From: Planctomycetota bacterium
GTDB lineage: Bacteria > Planctomycetota > PUPC01 > JACPCR01
Direction: 5' to 3'
Assembly: GCA_027625095.1 (NCBI GenBank)
Contig: JAQBXN010000043.1
Span: forward strand, 1-56,263
Length of the DNA stretch: 56,263 bases
Below the pieces are notes generated by a model that had not been told where the DNA came from, made no database searches, and saw only the letters and a program-made list of their open reading frames with translations. Every line of letters begins with the position of its first letter. Position 1 is the first letter of the stretch. Made by a program: the position numbers and the translations under genes. This document shows positions 1 through 9,835 of this stretch, piece after piece.

Positions 1-70
1 AGCGACGTATAATTCTGACTATCGTCACTCGCGTTTGACGGTTCACCCTGGAAGGCTGAACTACGAAAGA

Positions 71-123
71 GCTGGCGCGGAGCGCCAGCAGTACGGGTAA
101 CGGCACAGGCAGGATGCCTATGC
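71..123. repeat. Two adjacent REP-like hairpins
   Basis: Two palindromes lie side by side. Positions 71-78 (GCTGGCGC) pair perfectly with 82-89 across a 3-base loop GGA. Positions 103-111 pair with 115-123 across another GGA loop with one mismatch. The shared loop and similar size suggest two copies of one interspersed palindrome. They sit just downstream of the leftward gene remnant ending at 146, so they could act as a terminator or mRNA stabiliser. There is no T-run on the leftward strand, so I prefer a REP-like element. Confidence 0.55.
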
Positions 124-145
124 TACGGCCGGGACGCAAGGCCCT

Positions 146-793
146 TCAATCCCGTTCCCGGCAAATCACTACCGGGGCAAGCAATCCGCCGGTTCCCAGT
201 TCGTTGACGAAGGTCCGTTCGCACAGGATGGAGATCTGGTTTTCTGCGTTGCGGCGAATCGCGGGTGAGACCTCGAAGAGTGCGGGGGTACAGTAGCCGC
301 TGAAGATGTCCATGGTCTCTTCCTGGGCGTTGATGAAGGGGATATGAGTCCCGTTCACAAATACTTTTGCACTGCCGTCTGTCGCTCCCAGCCAGAGGAA
401 GACTTTCTTGTCTGCCGGGATTGCGGGTAAGTTCACCCTGGTGCGATACCACATCGAGCCCATGTAGGAGTGATGCCCGATGGTGGACCAGGTTTCGACC
501 GCCGGGTCAGTGATTTTCCACTGACTGTCATCAAAGTCTGGCTTTAACCACCCGGCATCCTCACCCTTCTTTTCTTTATCTGCGAGGAAGCGCCAGGCCC
601 GCATTGGCGGGGTAATGATTTTGTAATCACGGGCAACCCTGGACGCGCCGTCATAGGTCCCTTGATAGAAAATCTTGAAGTATTTTGCGTACCAGGTGAT
701 GTCGCGGCCCTTGAGGTAGTAAGCACCACCAAAGGCGACTTGCGGGTTGTAGGTAGTGGCAAGCTGCTTTGCCCAGGCGGTGGTGAATTGAAG
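146..793 (-). pseudogene. 3' remnant of a secreted carbohydrate-active protein (galactose-binding-like end)
   Basis: Reading leftward, an open frame runs from just after a TGA at 794-796 to the stop at 146. It encodes about 215 residues. An ATG exists at 604, but protein-like sequence continues in frame upstream of it (segments such as AYYLKGRDITWYAKYFKIFYQ), so 604 is probably not the true start and the 5' part is missing. The second half (WRFLADKEKKGEDAGW, then SYMGSMWYRTRVNLP and FLWLGATDGSAKVFVNG) resembles the jelly-roll sugar-binding domain at the C-terminus of GH2-type and DUF4838-type proteins. No catalytic domain remains. I read it as the tail of a degraded gene. The parent family is uncertain. 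Confidence 0.6.
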
Positions 794-958
794 TCAGACC
801 TCTACCGCTTACGCTCGTCGGACTCAGACGGCTACTTCCGCGATCGCCAATATTTCAACAGGGGTTGAGCCCTGAAGGCTTTCCAGGCAGGCTATACGCT
901 ACGAAACGCTGATGAATCGAAGCGTCGCTCCATCCCGACCTGAATCTTCGAGGCCATA

Positions 959-3900
959 TTGAGATCGCTGCTCTTCGTCCTTCTTACCTATCTCGCTGCT
1001 ATAGTGCCCATCGTCGCGGAGGCGAATGATCAGCCGTTCGATGGCTCCGATGAATTGGCGGTTCTTGCCCTTGCTGAGGCCGAGCCGGCGCAACTGCTGG
1101 CCAGGGTGCGTGAACTCGAGAAGCACTACCACGGCCGGAACAGCACAGCGCTGTTTGCACTGCTTATGGAATTGGTGAAGCGGGCTGAATCGACAGTCAA
1201 GGACGAAGATCTTCTCAAGGAGCCGCTCGGAGCAACCTTTGAACATCAGGCTCTTCATGTCCTGCTGGACATCCTTTACCAATGGCCGGATGAAGTTCTC
1301 CTGAAGGAGGTCGCCTCGCGACTGACCGCAGGTGGTGGGACCAAGACTGTCACAGCCCTGATGGCTGCAAGGGCAGTCTCTGCTCAATTGGAAGCAACAG
1401 GCCCCCTCAAAGAAATCGCAGTCAGTGGCAACTCTCAGGAGCGAGTCCTTGCGTTACTGGCGTTGGGCGAGAGCGGTGATGCTGAAGCATTGACATTGAT
1501 TGATTCCCGGATAGGGGCGGACAATCCATCCGTAAGACAGGCCGCCCTCGTCGCCAGACATCGGCTCCGTCTGTCGCTGGGAAGAGTCAATCACGGCGCC
1601 CCTGCGATTGGCCCAGCTCTTAGCGGCATTTTGCCCATCGGACGCGGCAGTAATATCGGAGGTGGCTATGACATTCCTACAGGCGAAATAGAAACGGATG
1701 GCCTCGCACTTATCGTCATGCGGTTCCCGGACTCGGCTGCTTCATTCGATTCGCAGCAGTTTGGAATACAACTGAAAAAGCGACTGGCGGAGGGGGCCAC
1801 CCTTCTGCTGATCAACGACACCGGGGCAGCGTGGCCAGAACAGGTGATGCGTTGGTCGAAGGAACATGGTGTCTCCCTGCCGACAGAGGCTCAGATGACC
1901 GCTGGAACAGGTGTACCTGCCTATGCCGATTTCCGATCTTTCTGCGATTTCCCATATGAGCTCCGGGAGCAGGCCGACGATGCAGCATCGCACAGTTGGA
2001 AGTTTTGGGGAAATGGCCAGACGGCGCCCATCAGATCGGCGAAGACCGGCGGGGCTTTGTTTGTGGTGCAGGAGGGCGTTTTCGGGAAGGGACGCGTCGT
2101 CTTCACCACTGTTTCTTTAGGCGACCATGATGTGTATCGAGAGAACTTTCTCCGCTGGGTTTTCGGCGAAGCCCTCTTGCAGCGTCTGGCTGGTTACAAG
2201 GCGCCGCTGTTTCAGATGGATCCCAGTGGGAAGACGCCGCACGTTCCATGGCACAAGCCAGGCTCCGGCGAATCCGTCAGCCTGATATGGGCCGCGGGGA
2301 AATCCTTCAAGCGAACGCTGCCTGAGATGGTTCAGCGGATGGATGTCGACTGGTCCTTCGTGCCTTACACAGCGTTTTTTGACCGGCCGGTCCGCACCAA
2401 AGAGACGCTGGGGGTTCGTACTCTTATCGGTCAAAGGGCGATGGAGATCTTCGAGCAGGAATTATTCAGGAAAGAGGTATTCGTGCTTTCTTATGGCGAA
2501 GTGGATCTGGGATCACTGGTGCATTCCCGGCCGGCGGTCGTGGGCATGAAGAGCCTGCCGGCACGGCTCCGCCGGCAGCTCCTTCGGCGCGTTCGCCAGG
2601 GAGCGGGGCTCGTGGTTCTCGGACAGCATGGCGTGCAGTTCAGCCTCGAGATCGCCCGGCAGGAATGGGATGCCTTTGGTGAAGAGGATGATTCATTCCG
2701 TATGCAGGCCGGTCTCATTCTCCCATTTGAGACAGAGGGGGCAGAGGAAGCCCTCCTTGCCCGTCGAGTCGGTAAAGGTCGTGCGGTGTGGTTTTGCCGC
2801 AATCTGCCATCGGATTTCATCCTTCAGGACATGCCGCGCCCCCCCGACCCTCCGGTTGCGTTCAGCGTCCCCGCGCTTGAGGGAACGGAGGTTCGAATTC
2901 GCCCGGCCGAATATGACTATGCGCTTTTGGTGAAAAGCCTCCTCTGGGCTGCCGGACGGGACTCGGCATCAACGATAAAAGAGATGGCCTTGTCTTTTCC
3001 AGCCGCAGGCGAGCCCGGCCAGGTAGAGCTTCAGCTCACCAGGCCTTTGAAAGGCAAACTGAACATCCAACTGAGAAGTGCCTACGACGAAATCGTGCTG
3101 GAGAAGGAGATTGAATCTTCAGGTGACAAGATTTTGGCGGAACTCGTACCGCTCGGTCGCGGCGGGTTCGTTGCCGAATTTCGTCTTCTTGATGAACAGG
3201 GAAAGGGGGTCGATTTCGCAGCCAGACGGTTTTCGGTCGAATCAGATCTCCAGATTCACTCCATTGATGCCGACAAGCAGTTTTACAAGGAAGGTGAAGA
3301 TGTCCGGGTGAAAGTGGCCATGAAGGGCATAGCTTCTCTCGCCGCTAAGAAGGAAGTGATGCTCTCGCTTTCAGCAGTCGATTCATTTGGACGGCAGGTC
3401 TTTACGCAACGGGTTTCTCTTCGTCCGGACAACACTGAGCTGAACATTTCGGTTCCCGTGCGAACTCCATTGTCGAGGCTTCTGGAATTACGTATCTCCC
3501 TTGAATCTGACGGGCATCAGTTGGACCACTTTAGAAAGCCAGTCGGCGTGGACCTCGGTGTTGCCGAGTTGGATTTCGATGTCGAGGCCCCTGTGCCGGA
3601 CAGTCTGGCCGAGATGTTCAAGAATCAGTTCGGCGTCGATACGGCCATCGCCGCGCCGCTGACCGGTATGCGGCATCAATTCAATTTCGGGTTGGGCTCC
3701 TGGGCACACCCGGTCGGGCCGCTGATTACAAGTTCTTCACGGACCGATCCGAAAGTCCGCGTGCCCTGCTTTTCTGATCCGGCCACCCGGCTCCGGGCGT
3801 TGCTTGACGCTCGTGAACTCCACAAAACTTACGGGCCGCTCGGGGTCCGGCACTACATGATGGCCGATGAGTGCACCCATGGAATGTGCGAATCGGAACA

Positions 3901-5722
3901 TTGCCTGTTCCGCTTTCGACGCAAGATGCGGCAAGAGTATGGCAGCCTGGAGCAGCTCAATCTGGAATGGCAGTCTGATTTTGATTCATGGCAGAGCGTT
4001 GTGCCCTTCACGAATGATGGAAGCAGCGCAGAAGCACTCGGACGTTGGATTGATTACCAGTGGTTCAACGAATGGGTTTTTGCTGAATACTGCAATTTCA
4101 TCGAGATGGCCTGTGAGGACACGATGCCCGGGTTGATGGCCGGCCATTCCGGTCGATCCGGCAGGAGTCTGCTTATGCATCTGTCCCGGCTGTTTTATTA
4201 CTACGGGGTCAGTGAAAGAGATGTTTCTATCGCCCGGCCCGGTTCGGTGATTGGTTCGTGGTATGCGCCCGGTTATCGATTCGTGGAAAACCATGAGACC
4301 CAATGCCGACAATGGCCGTGGTGGCACCTCCTGCGTGGCACGAACAAGATGTGCCTCTGGTATGCCAAGCTGGGCAGCCCGGCAATCCACGGCGACTTGA
4401 GCCGTCCCTACATGGCCTTTGTCTGGCTTAAAGAAGAGATGGATGACCTGAAGCGGGGCATGGGCAAGCTCCTCCTGCACTGCAAGAGAGACGAAGGCCG
4501 GGCCGCGGAATACACATCACTCCGCAGCGACATGGTGAAAAACAAGATGAAGGAATTCAACCTGGCGCCTCTCAAGCGAAGCGACTTCGCCGGCCTTTGC
4601 CTGCCCCTGCAGGAGGAGTGCCGCTACGTCTCGGAACTCATGGTCGAACAGGGCGCGCTCGAAGAAAGGCCGATAAAGCTTCTCTTCCTGCCGGCGATCG
4701 TCAGCTTGTCGTCGAAGGAGCGAACGAGCATCAAGGACTTCGTTAAGCGCGGCGGCGTAGTGGTCGCTGACTACGGTGTGGGCACTCGCAATGAACACGG
4801 GACCAAACTGGACGACACGTTTGCCCGCGAGCTCTTTGGATGCGCCCTGACCGAATCAAAGGAGGAAGTTTCAAAGGCCGGAGAAGGCTTGTCGGTAAGA
4901 TTGCTGAATGACGGCCCTGTTCCATTGAAACGACTCTCAACATCAGGCCCGCTCAAGGTGGAGACCTGGGGCGCCCATTTGCAGTTGGCGGGCGGCAAGT
5001 GCGCTCTGGTCATCAGTCAAGACATACCGGCACTGGTGATCAACCGTTATGGCAAGGGCATGGGTATCTACCTCAATTTCAATCTGAATACTCTCACCGG
5101 CGATGTTGGGAATGCGCCTTCACTGCTGGCGGAAGATCTGCTTGCTCTGGCAGGCATCCAGCCAGTCTTCGGCGTGAAGGTATCCGGAGAAACGCTGCTC
5201 GTTGATTTCGGTGTGTTCAATGATGGCGGTGCCTTCTACACCGGTTTCGTCCAGCGGGGCAAAGGCGGCATGCTTGCCGATGAACAGCAAGCCCAATGCG
5301 AGATCACCTTTCGAAGAAAGGCTCACCTCTACGATGCCCGCGCCGGCAAGTACCTCGGCCTGACTGACGCGCACAGCGCACTGCTCACTCCGTCCATTGC
5401 TCAGCTCTATGCTTCTCTTCCTTATCGCCTGGAGCAAATAACCATCGAAGGCGCTGAGAGCAGCAAAAGAGGAGAGCTATTAAAATTTGATGTCCGGCTC
5501 CATACCGAAGGAGTCAAGGCTGTTCAGCACGTCCTTCTATTCAAAGTCATCGACCCTGCGGGAAACCCGATGCCCGCCCATGAGAAGAGAATGCTTGTAA
5601 AGAACGGGCAATGTACCCTGGAGATCCCAGTCGCCCTGAACGCTCCCGAAGGCAAATGGCGAATCAGTGTGCGTGATGCAGGGACCGGTGTCGTCAGAGC
5701 AAGTGAGTTTGTTGTGGAGTAG
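959..5722 (+). CDS. Giant secreted GH42-type beta-galactosidase-like protein with HEAT-like N-terminus
   Basis: A 1587-residue protein starting at TTG 959, chosen because GAGG lies 5 bases upstream and an export signal (MRSLLFVLLTYLAAIVPIVA) follows at once. Residues about 35-190 are helical, HEAT-like. About 240-430 and 500-650 look like glutamine-amidotransferase-like or Rossmann-like modules, followed by beta-rich segments. The catalytic part begins near residue 900: HYMMADECTHG, then FRRKMRQEYGSLEQLNLEW. This matches the GH42 pattern of a DE acid/base pair (about D970-E971), a short Cys-containing stretch and the YG-x-LN-x-W motif. A beta-galactosidase trimerisation-like domain follows (about 1180-1390). 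GH42 enzymes are usually 600-700 residues, so this is a large elaboration. Likely a periplasmic or surface beta-galactosidase or related glycosidase; the substrate cannot be read. The gene at 5734 follows after 11 bases. Confidence 0.75.
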   Translation: MRSLLFVLLTYLAAIVPIVAEANDQPFDGSDELAVLALAEAEPAQLLARVRELEKHYHGRNSTALFALLMELVKRAESTVKDEDLLKEPLGATFEHQALHVLLDILYQWPDEVLLKEVASRLTAGGGTKTVTALMAARAVSAQLEATGPLKEIAVSGNSQERVLALLALGESGDAEALTLIDSRIGADNPSVRQAALVARHRLRLSLGRVNHGAPAIGPALSGILPIGRGSNIGGGYDIPTGEIETDGLALIVMRFPDSAASFDSQQFGIQLKKRLAEGATLLLINDTGAAWPEQVMRWSKEHGVSLPTEAQMTAGTGVPAYADFRSFCDFPYELREQADDAASHSWKFWGNGQTAPIRSAKTGGALFVVQEGVFGKGRVVFTTVSLGDHDVYRENFLRWVFGEALLQRLAGYKAPLFQMDPSGKTPHVPWHKPGSGESVSLIWAAGKSFKRTLPEMVQRMDVDWSFVPYTAFFDRPVRTKETLGVRTLIGQRAMEIFEQELFRKEVFVLSYGEVDLGSLVHSRPAVVGMKSLPARLRRQLLRRVRQGAGLVVLGQHGVQFSLEIARQEWDAFGEEDDSFRMQAGLILPFETEGAEEALLARRVGKGRAVWFCRNLPSDFILQDMPRPPDPPVAFSVPALEGTEVRIRPAEYDYALLVKSLLWAAGRDSASTIKEMALSFPAAGEPGQVELQLTRPLKGKLNIQLRSAYDEIVLEKEIESSGDKILAELVPLGRGGFVAEFRLLDEQGKGVDFAARRFSVESDLQIHSIDADKQFYKEGEDVRVKVAMKGIASLAAKKEVMLSLSAVDSFGRQVFTQRVSLRPDNTELNISVPVRTPLSRLLELRISLESDGHQLDHFRKPVGVDLGVAELDFDVEAPVPDSLAEMFKNQFGVDTAIAAPLTGMRHQFNFGLGSWAHPVGPLITSSSRTDPKVRVPCFSDPATRLRALLDARELHKTYGPLGVRHYMMADECTHGMCESEHCLFRFRRKMRQEYGSLEQLNLEWQSDFDSWQSVVPFTNDGSSAEALGRWIDYQWFNEWVFAEYCNFIEMACEDTMPGLMAGHSGRSGRSLLMHLSRLFYYYGVSERDVSIARPGSVIGSWYAPGYRFVENHETQCRQWPWWHLLRGTNKMCLWYAKLGSPAIHGDLSRPYMAFVWLKEEMDDLKRGMGKLLLHCKRDEGRAAEYTSLRSDMVKNKMKEFNLAPLKRSDFAGLCLPLQEECRYVSELMVEQGALEERPIKLLFLPAIVSLSSKERTSIKDFVKRGGVVVADYGVGTRNEHGTKLDDTFARELFGCALTESKEEVSKAGEGLSVRLLNDGPVPLKRLSTSGPLKVETWGAHLQLAGGKCALVISQDIPALVINRYGKGMGIYLNFNLNTLTGDVGNAPSLLAEDLLALAGIQPVFGVKVSGETLLVDFGVFNDGGAFYTGFVQRGKGGMLADEQQAQCEITFRRKAHLYDARAGKYLGLTDAHSALLTPSIAQLYASLPYRLEQITIEGAESSKRGELLKFDVRLHTEGVKAVQHVLLFKVIDPAGNPMPAHEKRMLVKNGQCTLEIPVALNAPEGKWRISVRDAGTGVVRASEFVVE

Positions 5723-5733
5723 TTACAATTTAC

Positions 5734-6969
5734 ATGAGGCTGCCTCGCGGTCGCAGCTACCAAAGATCGGAGTGCCGTCCTTTGAAGCCGAGAGTTTTCC
5801 TATTGATGATCCTGTTGTCCGGCCCTTCTTCAGGACAAGACCTGGATGATCTTATTGATGGCGATGCGGAGCTTCGGGACAGCATCGACCTTGCGGAAGA
5901 CGATGCCGAAAAAGAAAAAATCATTAAGGGCGCGGTCGCCAAGGCTCTCAAAGAGCGGATCGGATTTGGTACGCTCATCGAAGTGATGTCGGTCGAGCCC
6001 GGACTGTTTCCACCGGACAGGCTGGAGCAGCTCACGAGCGTGATTACAAAGCACGGCAAGCAATCGGAGATCGCAGGGGCCCTGGTGAAACTCCTGGGTA
6101 CCGAGCGCGCTGTGCTCTCGCCCTCGGATATCAACGTGCTTAATTTCGGGGTCCGACTTTCTCTCCTGTTCGGAGGACCAAAGCTCGCCAACGTCCTGAC
6201 ACGTCTTGCAGGAAACGATGCGGTCGACAAGGAATGGCTGCTGCCTGCAATCGGCCGGATTGCAGGCCCGAAATCTCTGGCCCTTATCAACCGATATCGC
6301 AGCGATGCGTCGATCATTTCGCTTGGCAATCATCAGAATATTCGGGCTGTAGCCTGTGCCGCCATTATCGGGGCTGCGTTCGCAGGTGAGGCAGATGCCA
6401 AGGGCAAGCTGCTCGCCTTTTACGAAGAGGACGTGGTCGATCTCCCAAGGTTTTCCTTTTACGTCACCTGGGGAATCACGGACGGCCAGCCAGCCTCTGC
6501 GATCCGGCAAGCGGAACGGCTCCGGGACTATTGTGCCCAGCGGATCTGGCTTGCGGAGCATTACCTGGACTCCCTCAACACTGCGGATTTAGAGCAGCTC
6601 GTAGGGCTGGCGGTTCAATCGAACGCTCTTTCCCTGACGACCTATCTGGTGAGGAGATTGGAACGCTCGCCACAGGAGCTGAATTCTTTCGTCAGCCTGC
6701 TGGACCATGCCTGCATCATCGTAAAGGCGCGAGTCGCTGAGGCGATCCTCAGGTCGAAAGACACAACTGCTCAGCAGAAGCTCGAAAAGAAACTTCATGC
6801 ACTCACACAGAGCGTATTCGGCATCGAGCGCGCCTTTGCCGTCGAGCAGATTTACGACATGAATCGCGAGCAGGGCCTGAGCGCCGCCGAAAAGCTCCTC
6901 GCTACCGAGCCTAATGAGCTGGTGCGGATACAGATTCAAGAGCTTGTTGCCCGCAGCCGGAAAGACTGA
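5734..6969 (+). CDS. Secreted helical-repeat (HEAT-like) protein of unknown function
   Basis: 411 residues from ATG 5734, 11 bases after the GH42-type gene, so probably cotranscribed. The N-terminus is basic, then hydrophobic (RVFLLMILLSGPSSGQD), which suggests export. A later ATG at 5806 would remove the basic part. The rest is almost entirely amphipathic helix with short repeated units (LIEVMSVEPGLF, LVKLLGTERAVL, LTRLAGNDAV, LERSPQELNSF), as in HEAT/Armadillo-like scaffolds. I see no catalytic motif. The N-terminal part of the preceding giant protein has the same helical-repeat style, so the two may interact or share ancestry. Function unknown. Confidence 0.7.
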   Translation: MRLPRGRSYQRSECRPLKPRVFLLMILLSGPSSGQDLDDLIDGDAELRDSIDLAEDDAEKEKIIKGAVAKALKERIGFGTLIEVMSVEPGLFPPDRLEQLTSVITKHGKQSEIAGALVKLLGTERAVLSPSDINVLNFGVRLSLLFGGPKLANVLTRLAGNDAVDKEWLLPAIGRIAGPKSLALINRYRSDASIISLGNHQNIRAVACAAIIGAAFAGEADAKGKLLAFYEEDVVDLPRFSFYVTWGITDGQPASAIRQAERLRDYCAQRIWLAEHYLDSLNTADLEQLVGLAVQSNALSLTTYLVRRLERSPQELNSFVSLLDHACIIVKARVAEAILRSKDTTAQQKLEKKLHALTQSVFGIERAFAVEQIYDMNREQGLSAAEKLLATEPNELVRIQIQELVARSRKD

Positions 6970-7155
6970 TAATTCAATCGAAATTGTTCAGTGGTGGCAG
7001 AAAGAAATTGGAGTAGCCTCATCGTGGTGACCTCGCTCCGTAAAGGCTCTCAAGACTCCCGCTGAGAGTGGAGACCACGTCGCTGAACGCACATCACTTA
7101 CTCCAAGTCCGGCTTCGAGTCACCGGATTTACCCTCTGAGAAGTTAAACTCTATC

Positions 7156-8139
7156 ATGATTCAGATTGCTGAAGTTCTACCTCCTGAACCGGGTCCGTTA
7201 AGCAAGCTCGTAAAGCAATGTGGCGTCGACCACGCAGTCGGAGGCATCGGCTTGCATCCGAAGCCCAATCAATCGGGGGACCAATTGCCCTGGAGTTACA
7301 TGTCATTGCTGGCGGCCAAGAAAGCTTATGAAAATCTGGGATTTGAATTTGCCGTCATCGAAAGTCGCCCGCCCATGGAAAAGGCCAAGACAGGAGTGCC
7401 CGGCCGGGATGAAGAAATCGAAGTCGTATGCGAACTCATTCGCAACATGGGCCGGCTTGGTATCCCGGTCTGGTGTTACGAATGGATGAGCGGAGGGGTC
7501 ACCGTACTCAGAACTTCGGTTACCATCCCAGCCCGAGGCGGCGCCCTGGTTACCGGTTACGACCACAGCGACATGAAGAATGCACCTCCGACTCAGTACG
7601 GCGTAGTCAGTGAAGAAAAGGTCTGGGATAATCTCAAATACTTCCTGGAGCGTGTTGTGCCCGTAGCAGAGGAAGCCGGGGTAAAGCTCGCCATGCACCC
7701 GGACGATCCCCCTTTGTCACCCATCCGCGGCATCTCACGCATCATGTCCAATGTGGACAACTTTCAGAAGCTGCTCGACCTGGTACCCAGTCCCGCGAAC
7801 GGCATCACCCTCTGCCAGGGGAACTTCACGCTCATGACCGACGCTCTGCCGGATGTCATTCGGCATTTTGGGGAGCAGAAGAAGATCTTCTTTGTGCATT
7901 TCCGGGATGTTCGTGGGACGCCCGAGAAGTTCGAAGAAACTTTTCACGAAGACGGCAAGACCGACATGCTGGCCTGCATGAAGGCATACCGTGACATCCG
8001 TTTCGACGGCGTCCTTCGCCCGGACCACGTTCCCACCATGGAAGGGGATCGCAATGACGTGCCGATGTACTCCTCAATCGGCCGACTTTATGCCATTGGC
8101 TACATCAGAGGACTGCGAGAAGCCGCTTACTCAGACTGA
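7156..8139 (+). CDS. uxuA: Mannonate dehydratase
   Basis: 327 residues from ATG 7156. The UxuA family dehydrates D-mannonate to 2-keto-3-deoxygluconate in hexuronate (galacturonate/glucuronate) catabolism in the cytoplasm. It is a TIM barrel using a divalent metal. The sequence shows the family's early VGGIG segment, [44 protein letters not shown] and [11 protein letters not shown]. These carry the Cys, His and Asp residues that bind metal and substrate. It is somewhat shorter than E. coli UxuA (about 394 residues) but like the compact Gram-positive and PVC forms. It lies downstream of a putative glycosidase pair and fits a pectin or uronic-acid utilisation theme. Confidence 0.9.
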   Translation: MIQIAEVLPPEPGPLSKLVKQCGVDHAVGGIGLHPKPNQSGDQLPWSYMSLLAAKKAYENLGFEFAVIESRPPMEKAKTGVPGRDEEIEVVCELIRNMGRLGIPVWCYEWMSGGVTVLRTSVTIPARGGALVTGYDHSDMKNAPPTQYGVVSEEKVWDNLKYFLERVVPVAEEAGVKLAMHPDDPPLSPIRGISRIMSNVDNFQKLLDLVPSPANGITLCQGNFTLMTDALPDVIRHFGEQKKIFFVHFRDVRGTPEKFEETFHEDGKTDMLACMKAYRDIRFDGVLRPDHVPTMEGDRNDVPMYSSIGRLYAIGYIRGLREAAYSD

Positions 8140-8329
8140 GACCGTATGCTTGGGAAAGCCACCAGCGTGGCTTGAGCAGAGTTACCCCGGGCGCTGACAG
8201 CAGAGCCGTGCATCTCATGGATCTCGCAGGCCCGGGAAGCCTGCTGCAAGAACCTCAACGAATTCTTACCGCCTGTCCATGATTGCTCTTAGACGCGCGA
8301 GCATAATCCTCAGTTAAGGAAAAGTGTCC

Positions 8330-9775
8330 ATGATCGATATCTTGCTGACTTTCGATACTGAGGATGTATTCAGTCCTCCGGAATTGGGTAACGACGACAG
8401 CATAAAGGAACTCGCTGACATTATGTCCGCTGAGGAACTTCCCGGTTTATTCCTCTTCATCGGTGACAGAGCCGCACAACTGAAAGAGCGAGGGCGCACA
8501 GATGTCATCGAAAGCCTGAAGCCTCACGAGGTTGGCCTGCATACGAGGAGTGCGCGGCATCCAACCTCTCCGGAGTATGTGGCGGGAAAGAGCTGGGACG
8601 AAGGATTGGAACTATCCCTGGCGGATGAAACTGAAGGAGTAAATATCATCAGTGATGTGTTTGGACAGCCCTGTTCCGCGCTGAGCGCTCACAACGTTTT
8701 TATCACCCCCCAGGCAATCTGCTGTGCCGGTATCCTGGATTTGCCTTATGTCTATGCCTATCCCGCCGCCCCTCCCCGTTATGGTATCAGTTGGTATGCG
8801 GGTGGGATGGGGCTGCCTGCAACCAGCCCCACCGAACACAACGACCCCTTCCTGGGTTTTATTTCCGGATTCGACAGCAGCTATCATGACGATGAGGCAT
8901 TTGAAGAACGACTTCGCGGTCTGGACCATCGGATAAATCGGTGCCTCGAAGCCGGCCAGACATTTCTTACCTGCATTATGTACCACCCGCAGCGGGTAAG
9001 GCTGTCACAGTTTATCGATACCTATTTTTCGCCGAACGGCATGAATCTGCCGGAGGAAGAGTGGGGAAGATTCGGGCATCCAGCTCAATACACGAAGGCG
9101 CAGGTAGAGGCCAATCTGCGTAATTTTCAGAGGCTCTGCAGATACATCAGGAAAGATTCCAGGCTCAACCCAATCACTGCCACCGATCTGAAAAAGCAGT
9201 TTGGTCAACAGACAGCTTCTATTCAGAGAGACCAACTCATTGCCGCCGCGGAAGAGATTCATCAACAAAGGAGAATCCTCTTTCATCCCATCTTCTGTCC
9301 GGCCGAGATACTGCTCTTTATGTGCCGGGCCCTGTTACATTTTGCTGAACATGACCGTCTTCCGGAAGAACTATCGCGGGATGATGTCCTGGGTCCAAGA
9401 AAGAACCTCATCGTCCATCCGGAACGCAAACAGTGCACATTCAAGGAACTGATAAGTGAATGTCGGACTTTGGTGGATGAGGTGGAACGCTCGGGTTATC
9501 TGCCTTCAGTGTGGGGCGAGACAGGTTACCGCCTGAGTGCGAATCACCTGTATGGTGCGGCTGCTGACAGACTGGTCGAAATTGCAGCAGGAGATCCCCC
9601 CAAAGATTTTATCTTCCCGAATATGCCTCGATATCCTGAACTGGCGACTGCTATCGGGCAACGCTTCGCATCAGTAGCAGAAGGTAATCTTGTAGATCCA
9701 GATCTAGATATTGACGCTATTTATCTCCACGGAAAACTGCAGACCTGGTCCTTGAAATCAGCGGTGAGAAGCTAG
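8330..9775 (+). CDS. Polysaccharide deacetylase-like (NodB-fold) protein
   Basis: 481 residues from ATG 8330. I prefer this to GTG 8324 because AAGGAAA at 8316-8322 is correctly spaced for the ATG. It opens with ILLTFDTEDVF, the first acidic NodB motif, and carries GLHTRSARHP, the His-x(5)-His-like metal motif. ALSAHN and FISGFDSSYHDDEAF could be later fold elements. There is no signal peptide, so it is predicted cytoplasmic. The second half (about 290-480) is a helical region I do not recognise. The family includes divergent deacetylases that remove N- or O-acetyl groups from glycans; catalytic activity here is inferred from motifs only. It lies between mannonate dehydratase and a convergent acetylesterase-like gene. 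Confidence 0.65.
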   Translation: MIDILLTFDTEDVFSPPELGNDDSIKELADIMSAEELPGLFLFIGDRAAQLKERGRTDVIESLKPHEVGLHTRSARHPTSPEYVAGKSWDEGLELSLADETEGVNIISDVFGQPCSALSAHNVFITPQAICCAGILDLPYVYAYPAAPPRYGISWYAGGMGLPATSPTEHNDPFLGFISGFDSSYHDDEAFEERLRGLDHRINRCLEAGQTFLTCIMYHPQRVRLSQFIDTYFSPNGMNLPEEEWGRFGHPAQYTKAQVEANLRNFQRLCRYIRKDSRLNPITATDLKKQFGQQTASIQRDQLIAAAEEIHQQRRILFHPIFCPAEILLFMCRALLHFAEHDRLPEELSRDDVLGPRKNLIVHPERKQCTFKELISECRTLVDEVERSGYLPSVWGETGYRLSANHLYGAAADRLVEIAAGDPPKDFIFPNMPRYPELATAIGQRFASVAEGNLVDPDLDIDAIYLHGKLQTWSLKSAVRS

Positions 9776-9835
9776 AGACCTGCATCAACCAGCCCGCCAC
9801 CTGCGACCGCAGCGAAACCGACCTCAGGTTCCCTC

